From assembly GCA_025361335.1 (NCBI GenBank), contig JANYAK010000003.1:47341-111340 (forward strand): a DNA stretch of 64,000 nucleotides, written 5' to 3'. A model generated the notes under the pieces. It was given only the letters and a program-made list of their open reading frames with translations, was not told the DNA's origin and made no database searches. The stretch is from Coriobacteriia bacterium (GTDB lineage: Bacteria > Actinomycetota > Coriobacteriia > Anaerosomatales > PALSA-660). Positions within the stretch are counted from its first letter, which is position 1. Every line of letters begins with the position of its first letter. A program made the translations under genes and the position numbers. This document shows, piece by piece, positions 58,350 to 64,000 of this stretch.

Positions 58350-59053
58350 CGCACGGTCACGAGGTCCTTCAGCGATTCGAATCGCTTCGCGCCGATCCCG
58401 GGGACGCGCATCAGGTCGTCGGCCGTGCGGAACGGGCCGTTCTCAGTCCGATCGCTGACGATCTTGGCCGCCGTGACCGGCCCGACGCCCGGTAGCGCGT
58501 CCAGTTGCTCCGCCGTCGCTGTGTTCAGGTCGACCGGTCCGGTCGGCGCCGCGCCCGTGACGCCCGCGGCCGACGCGGATCCAGTGCGAGGCGGGGACAC
58601 GCCTCCCGGCGGCGGTGCCTGGCCCACCGTGGGCACTACTATCTGCTCGCCGTCGGTCAGCTCCCGGGCGAGGTTGATGCCGCTCTGGTCCGCGGTGCCG
58701 AGAAGCCCTCCCGCCGCGTCGACCGCTTGGGCGACGCGGGACCCCCCGGGTAAGGAGTACACGGCCGGGCGCATCACCGCCCCGACCACGTGGACGGTCA
58801 CCGTCGCGAGGGCGGACGGCCGGGTCGCGCCGGCGCCCCCCAGCGGCGCCGCGGCGGCGGCCCTCGGTCCCGCTGCCGCGGGCGTCACCTTCTGGGCGGG
58901 CGCGCCCCACCACCACAGAGCGACCCCCAGCGCACTCAATGCCACCAGCAGCGCCGCCGGTCTGACCGAACGCGGCAGCCCGTCCAGCCCCGCTCGGCAG
59001 GCCAGCTCCTCGATCCACTCCCGCAGCTCGTTGCGCACGGACACCCCCTCCAC
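58346..59053 (-). CDS. comEA: ComEA family competence protein (SLBB + HhH)
   Basis: TVHVVGAVMRPAVYSLPGGSRVAQAVDAAGGL; VDLNTATAEQLDALPGVGPVTAAKIVSDRTENGPFRTADDLMRVPGIGAKRFESL. Confidence 0.95.
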   Translation of the reverse strand: MEGVSVRNELREWIEELACRAGLDGLPRSVRPAALLVALSALGVALWWWGAPAQKVTPAAAGPRAAAAAPLGGAGATRPSALATVTVHVVGAVMRPAVYSLPGGSRVAQAVDAAGGLLGTADQSGINLARELTDGEQIVVPTVGQAPPPGGVSPPRTGSASAAGVTGAAPTGPVDLNTATAEQLDALPGVGPVTAAKIVSDRTENGPFRTADDLMRVPGIGAKRFESLKDLVTVR

Positions 59054-59160
59054 CGCGGGCGGAGAGGGCGTCCGTCTTCTCGATGTTCGAACAGGATGCT
59101 AGCGCGCCGGTCTGACCCGGTCCTTACCGCCGACGCCATCGCCCTCCGCAAGGATGATCC

Positions 59161-61689
59161 CTACGAGGCGACGATGCTCACGAGCCTTCCGGGAACGACG
59201 ACCACCTTGCGCACCGTGATCCCCGACAGATGGGCGACGACATTGGGCAGAGCGAGCGCCGCGGCGGTCGTCTCCTCATCGGTCGCGCCGGACGCCATCA
59301 TCAGGCGGTCGCGCACCTTGCCGTTGATCTGGACGGCCAGCTCGACCTCGTCCACCACGACGGCGGACGGATCGTGCACGGGCCAGGACTGCCGGTGCAC
59401 CGATCCCGGCATGCCCAGCACCACCTGCCACAACTCCTCCCCCATGTGCGGCGCGATGGGCGCGAGCAGAAGGGTGACGGTCTCCGCGGTCTCGCGCACC
59501 AGAGCGGCATCGCGGTCCGCGGCGGGAACGGCTCGGCGATAGTCGTTCGCGGCGTTGACGAGCTCCATCACGCCCGATATGGCGGTGTTGAACTGGAAGC
59601 GCTCGATGTCGTCGGTGCACTTCCGGATCGACATGTGCATCGCGCGGCGCAGAGTGGCTTCGTCCAGACGGCCTCCCGGACCGCCGGGACTCGTCTCCGC
59701 GGCCGTCTCGGCCACGAGTCGCCACGCGCGCCCCAGGAAGCGGAACATCCCGTCCAGCCCGTCGTAGCTCCAGTCGAGATCCTTGTCGGGCGGCGCCATG
59801 AACAGGATGTACGCCCGCAATGCGTCGGCACCGTACTTGGCGATCATGTCCTCCGGCGCCACGACGTTGCCGCGCGACTTCGACATCGTCGCCCCGTCGA
59901 GCTTGACCATCCCCTGGGTGAGCAGGTTCGTGAACGGCTCCCCGAACGACACGAGCCCCATGTCGCGATAGACCTTCGTGAAGAACCGCGAGTACAGCAG
60001 ATGCAGGATGGCGTGCTCGATGCCTCCGATGTACTGGTCGACGGGCATCCAGTAGTCGGTCTTGGCCGGGTCCCAGATCGCGGAGTCGTTGCGCGCATCG
60101 CAATACCTCAGGTAGTACCACGAGGAACATGTGAAGGTGTCCATCGTGTCGGTCTCTCGCCGGGCGGCGCCCCCGCACACCGGGCATGTGACCTCGTAGA
60201 ACTCCGGATGGTCGGCCAGGGTCTCGCCTTTGGTGACGTCGATACTCTCGGGCAGCACCACGGGCAGCTGGTCCTCGGGCACGGGCACCAGCCCGCACGC
60301 GGGACAATGGATCGCCGGAATGGGGTTGCCCCAGTAGCGCTGGCGGCTGATGAGCCAGTCCCTCAGCCTGAAGTTGATGGAGAACCGTCCGCTGCCGCGC
60401 TCGGCCAGCCACTCGGTGACCGCACGCATCCCCTCGGATGCCTTCCCGCCCCGCAGGCCGGTGAACTCGCCCGACTGCACCATCACGCCCGGGCCGTCGT
60501 ACGCCGCGTCCCAACCGACGTCCGTGACGAGCGTCTCCTCGATCCCGGACAGCTCGCCGAGCAGGGGGTCGTCAACTGCCACGACCACCGGCGGGATCGG
60601 TAGCCCGTGCTCGCGTGCGAAGTCGAAGTCGCGCTGGTCGCCCGAGGGGACGGCCATGACCGCGCCGGTACCGTAGTCCATGAGCACGTAATCCGACACC
60701 CAGACCGGGACCTTCTCACCGTTGACGGGGTTGACGACCGACCGTCCGGTCGGCGCGCCGTGCCACTCGCGGTCGCCCATGGAACGCTGGACCGATGTCT
60801 CCTTGGACGCCGCATCCACGACTGCCATGACGTCGGCCTCGAACTCCGTACCGGTGACGAGCTCGCGCACAAGCGGATGCTCCGGCGCCAGCAGGAAGAA
60901 CGAACAGCCGAACAGCGTGTCCGGCCGCGTGGTGAAGACGGTGATGGTGCGGTCGGTCGGCTCGTCGTCCCCGTCGCACAGGGTGAAATCCACCTCGGCG
61001 CCCTCGCTCCGCCCGATCCAGTTCGCCTGCATCGCCTTGACTCGCTCCGGCCAGCCCGGCAGGTCGTCGAGGTCGTCCAGCAGCTCCTGGGCGTACTCGG
61101 TGATCTTGAGGAACCACTGCTCCAGCTCACGCTTCTCGACGACCGACTTGCATCGCCAGCAGGTGCCGTCAGACAGGACCTGCTCGTTGGCCAGCACGGT
61201 TGCGCAGCCCGGGCACCAGTTCACGGGAGAGGACTTCCGCTCCACCAGCCCGCGCTCCCAGAACTTCAGGAACGTCCACTGGCCCCACCGGTAGTAGTCG
61301 ACATCACACGTCTTGACCGTGCGATCCCAGTCGTAGCTGAATCCCATACGCCGGAACGACGCCGCCTGCGTCTCGATATTGGCGCGCGTCCACGTGGCCG
61401 GATGCGAATCCGACTTGATCGCCGCGTTCTCGGCCGGAAGCCCGAACGCGTCCCACCCGATGGGATGCAGGACGTTGAACCCACGCATCGTCGAGAATCG
61501 CGCGACCACATCCCCGATGGAGTAGTTGCGGACGTGACCCATGTGGATGTCGCCCGAGGGGTACGGGAACATCTCCAGCACGTACTTCTTGGGTCGGGAG
61601 GTATCCTCCCACACCGAATCCTGGCGGCTGTCCGCCCAGATACGCTGCCACTTGGGTTCGATGATATGGGGATCATACGCGGGGATCAC
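59161..61689 (-). CDS. leuS: Leucyl-tRNA synthetase (GTG start)
   Basis: EMFPYPSGDIHMGHVRNYSIGDVVARF; MSKSRGNVVAPEDMIAKYGADALRAYILF; ISRQRYWGNPIPAIHC. Confidence 0.98.
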   Translation of the reverse strand: MIPAYDPHIIEPKWQRIWADSRQDSVWEDTSRPKKYVLEMFPYPSGDIHMGHVRNYSIGDVVARFSTMRGFNVLHPIGWDAFGLPAENAAIKSDSHPATWTRANIETQAASFRRMGFSYDWDRTVKTCDVDYYRWGQWTFLKFWERGLVERKSSPVNWCPGCATVLANEQVLSDGTCWRCKSVVEKRELEQWFLKITEYAQELLDDLDDLPGWPERVKAMQANWIGRSEGAEVDFTLCDGDDEPTDRTITVFTTRPDTLFGCSFFLLAPEHPLVRELVTGTEFEADVMAVVDAASKETSVQRSMGDREWHGAPTGRSVVNPVNGEKVPVWVSDYVLMDYGTGAVMAVPSGDQRDFDFAREHGLPIPPVVVAVDDPLLGELSGIEETLVTDVGWDAAYDGPGVMVQSGEFTGLRGGKASEGMRAVTEWLAERGSGRFSINFRLRDWLISRQRYWGNPIPAIHCPACGLVPVPEDQLPVVLPESIDVTKGETLADHPEFYEVTCPVCGGAARRETDTMDTFTCSSWYYLRYCDARNDSAIWDPAKTDYWMPVDQYIGGIEHAILHLLYSRFFTKVYRDMGLVSFGEPFTNLLTQGMVKLDGATMSKSRGNVVAPEDMIAKYGADALRAYILFMAPPDKDLDWSYDGLDGMFRFLGRAWRLVAETAAETSPGGPGGRLDEATLRRAMHMSIRKCTDDIERFQFNTAISGVMELVNAANDYRRAVPAADRDAALVRETAETVTLLLAPIAPHMGEELWQVVLGMPGSVHRQSWPVHDPSAVVVDEVELAVQINGKVRDRLMMASGATDEETTAAALALPNVVAHLSGITVRKVVVVPGRLVSIVAS

Positions 61690-61770
61690 GGCGGGTGCCT
61701 CTCGCAAGTGCTGCTCGGCGTTCGTCACACGAATGATAGCCGAACGTGCGAGCAGCGACTCCCGGACGCA

Positions 61771-61800
61771 CGAAGACCCGGCCGCGTGACCGGGTCTTCG
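61771..61800. terminator. Perfect 11-bp hairpin CGAAGACCCGG-N8-CCGGGTCTTCG upstream of leuS
   Basis: cgaagacccggccgcgtgaccgggtcttcg; no poly-T tail on either strand, so terminator role is tentative. Confidence 0.45.
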
Positions 61801-61810
61801 ACTAAGGACT

Positions 61811-62290
61811 GTGGTGGACCTATCAGAGCTGGACGTGAATAAGTGCGCCGCACTCGCGCAACAGATTATCAGGGCCAGACTTGACGTGACCGAGTCCCCG
61901 TCGCCCACTCCTGACAAGTACAAATGCACGAGGGCGAAGCGCCAGCGCCAGAAACAGCTAGATGGAGAGGAGATTGCGCAGCTGGTCGCTCGCTACCGCG
62001 CTGGGGCAACAGTTTACGAGCTGGCCGATCAGTTTGGCTGTCATCGTACAACCGTCAGTGAGTGCCTGAGGTCTCGCAGTGTACGGATGCGACTCACGCC
62101 GCTCAGCGAGGAACAGATTCTAGAGGCGGTCCGCCTATACGAATCTGGGCTATCCTTGGTGAAGGTCGGCAATCGGGTTGGCGCCAATGCTGAGACCGTG
62201 CGGCAACGTCTGAGGGAACACGGCGTGAGGCTAAGGGGTTCGCACGAGCGCCAAACCACGACAGAGTGCGGTGGCGATGCGCAGCTTTGA
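61811..62290 (+). CDS. Double helix-turn-helix protein (Hin/homeodomain-like HTHs), recombinase-associated type
   Basis: GEEIAQLVARYRAGATVYELADQFGCHRTTVSECLRSRSV and SEEQILEAVRLYESGLSLVKVGNRVGANAETVRQRLREHGVRLR; GTG start after AAGGA. Confidence 0.75.
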   Translation: MVDLSELDVNKCAALAQQIIRARLDVTESPSPTPDKYKCTRAKRQRQKQLDGEEIAQLVARYRAGATVYELADQFGCHRTTVSECLRSRSVRMRLTPLSEEQILEAVRLYESGLSLVKVGNRVGANAETVRQRLREHGVRLRGSHERQTTTECGGDAQL

Positions 62291-62312
62291 GGGACACGCA
62301 CCCGCAAAGCAG

Positions 62313-62528
62313 CTAGAGCTTCTTGTAGCGGTAGCCCGCCTTCTTGATTCGCGCATCTAAGCAGCCGCCCACGCTTGGGGCGTCCAACAGAGCTGCATAC
62401 TCTGACGCTGGCACATCAAAGTACTGGTAGACCCCACCGTGCTTGAACTCAACCTCGAGAGTTCTTGTGGTCGCGTCATGGCCGATCGACGCACAGTTGC
62501 TGCTCGTAACCGGAATACGCTGCATCAC
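62313..62528 (-). CDS. KTSC domain protein
   Basis: RIPVTSSNCASIGHDATTRTLEVEFKHGGVYQYFDVPASEYAALLDAPSVGGCLDARIKKAGYRYKKL. Confidence 0.88.
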   Translation of the reverse strand: MMQRIPVTSSNCASIGHDATTRTLEVEFKHGGVYQYFDVPASEYAALLDAPSVGGCLDARIKKAGYRYKKL

Positions 62529-62536
62529 TCAGCCCC

Positions 62537-63835
62537 TTAGTCGTCGTTAGAGTCTGTCTTCTCCAGCTGTTCAAACTTCGCCGCCATTGTCGGGTTGCCG
62601 CGTGTCAGCTTCTTGATCGTCACATCCTGGGCCTTGTCGTTGGCGAGGCGGAGATTACGGTCTGTGCCGAGCAAGGCCTCCTTCGTCTTCTGTAGGTGAT
62701 CGATGGACTTGTCAATCTCGTCAATCGCGGACTGGAAACGCTTGGAGGCGAGGTCGAAGTTCTTTCCGAAGGCCGCCTTGAACTTGTCGAGGTCGTCCTC
62801 GAAGTTAGTGATGTCGATATTCTGCGCCTTCACCAGCGCCAGTTCGGTCTTGTACTTCAACGAGTTCTGGGCCGCATTTCGAAGCACTGTGATCATCGGG
62901 ATGAAGAACTGCGGTCGAATAACGTACATTTTCGGGTAGCGGTGAGAAACATCCACGATGCCGGTGTTGTACAACTCGTTGTCCGGCTCCAACAGTGAGA
63001 CGAGCACAGCGTACTCGCAGCGCTTCTCATTGCGGTCCTTGTCGAGCTCCTTGAAGAAGTCTTCGTTCTTCTTCTTGGTTGCGGTGGTGTCGGACTCGTT
63101 CTTCATCTCAAACATGATCGAGACGCACTCAGTGCATGCCTCGTCGGAGTCCCGGAATATGTAGTCGCCTTTGCTGCCACTGCTGCCGTCGTTGTCCTTC
63201 TCGAAGTAGGCACGAGGGAAGGCGGCGGCACGGATCCTATTGAACTCGGTCTCGCAGTGCTGCTCCAAGGTCTCGCCGACCATCTTGGTCGATAGCTTGG
63301 CCTTCAGGTCCTTCAAGCGTTCGATGGCATCGTCGCGATCCTTGATCTGTGTCTCGTACTTCTCCTTGAGCGATGACTCGAGCAACTTGTGCTCGGCATG
63401 TTTGACCTCTAGGTCGCGCTTGAGATTGTCTCGTTCTTTCTCAACATCACCGAGCGCCTCTCTGAGGGCCAACTGCTTGGAAATGTCTGCAGCCTTGAGT
63501 TCTTCCCGCAGGCGAACGATTTCAGTGTCCTTCTTGGCTGCCTCGTCCTTCAGTTCACCTGTGACCTTGGCCTGGACAAGTTCCGCGCTCGACTTGAGCT
63601 CAGCCTTGAGGCGCTCGATCTCGGCGTCCTTCTTGCCGGCTTCCCTATCTTTCTCGCTGGCGATTTTGGTCTCCGCGAGTTCGACGGCGGTCTGCTTGTC
63701 TTGCTCCGCAAGCGCCAACCGATCTTGCAGCGCTTTGTCGAAGGCCTCGTCGTGTACCTGTTTCAGGATGTCCGCGTAACCGGCCTCATCAATGTTGAAT
63801 GTCTTGCCGCAATGCGGGCATTTGATTTCATGCAT
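62537..63835 (-). CDS. DUF2130 protein: N-terminal Cys pair, long coiled coil, nuclease-like C-terminal domain
   Basis: [113 protein letters not shown]. Confidence 0.88.
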   Translation of the reverse strand: MHEIKCPHCGKTFNIDEAGYADILKQVHDEAFDKALQDRLALAEQDKQTAVELAETKIASEKDREAGKKDAEIERLKAELKSSAELVQAKVTGELKDEAAKKDTEIVRLREELKAADISKQLALREALGDVEKERDNLKRDLEVKHAEHKLLESSLKEKYETQIKDRDDAIERLKDLKAKLSTKMVGETLEQHCETEFNRIRAAAFPRAYFEKDNDGSSGSKGDYIFRDSDEACTECVSIMFEMKNESDTTATKKKNEDFFKELDKDRNEKRCEYAVLVSLLEPDNELYNTGIVDVSHRYPKMYVIRPQFFIPMITVLRNAAQNSLKYKTELALVKAQNIDITNFEDDLDKFKAAFGKNFDLASKRFQSAIDEIDKSIDHLQKTKEALLGTDRNLRLANDKAQDVTIKKLTRGNPTMAAKFEQLEKTDSNDD

Positions 63836-63909
63836 ATCTACACCTCCTCTATCTTCTTCAAGGTTGTGTCCTGAAAGTTCTGTAAGTAGCCCTCCAAGCT
63901 GGCTCCAGT

Positions 63910-64000
63910 CTAGCTGACGGCGGTCAGCTTCACTCCCTCCTTCCAATCAACGTCGAGCATCTCTCGAAGTGCGTCCATGTCGAGGAAGCGCCGGTTGGTC
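63910..64000 (-). CDS. C-terminal 29 codons of an unidentified gene cut by the window edge
   Basis: ...[29 protein letters not shown] in frame to the edge. Confidence 0.5.
   Translation of the reverse strand, partial: TNRRFLDMDALREMLDVDWKEGVKLTAVS

Noticed and set aside
61690-61800. T-box riboswitch upstream of leuS
   Set aside because: I could not find a T-box consensus (TGGNACCGCG) or a specifier stem; only a simple hairpin is visible.

Overview
The window is a high-GC bacterial chromosome segment, probably from an actinobacterium of the Coriobacteriia type (taxonomy inferred from gene content only). Nearly all genes are on the minus strand. From left to right it holds:
- a nuo (complex I) operon nuoA-B-C-D-H-[GltD/NuoI hybrid]-J-K-L, truncated at the left edge
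- an ABC-F ATPase, a small membrane-protein operon and a cold-shock gene
- a plus-strand HEAT-like / HD-GYP-like gene pair
- L,D-transpeptidase, galE, PASTA amidase, three tRNAs and a truncated sugar transferase
- dnaG with two tandem sigma-70 genes
- two tandem membrane pyrophosphatases, dGTPase, PPDK and its regulator
- glyQS, recO, deoC, era, cdd, a CBS-domain protein, a DgkA-PAP2 fusion, ybeY, a minimal PgpH and phoH
- mtaB, rsmE, dnaJ, hrcA, hemW, lepA, rpsT, holA, comEC, comEA and leuS
- a short accessory-looking right end (double-HTH protein, KTSC, DUF2130).

The strongest novelty candidate is the complex I locus. Its NuoI gene is interrupted by a complete GltD-like FAD/NAD(P) oxidoreductase, and the visible operon has no nuoE, nuoF or nuoG. 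Other notable signals are a CIRCE-like operator with symmetric base changes upstream of hrcA, a palindrome overlapping the -35 of the nuo promoter, K+-dependent and K+-independent type pyrophosphatases in tandem near PPDK, and a comEC frame with no stop codon before or within the first ~785 nt of holA. All calls come from reading the sequence and supplied ORF translations; no database search was run.
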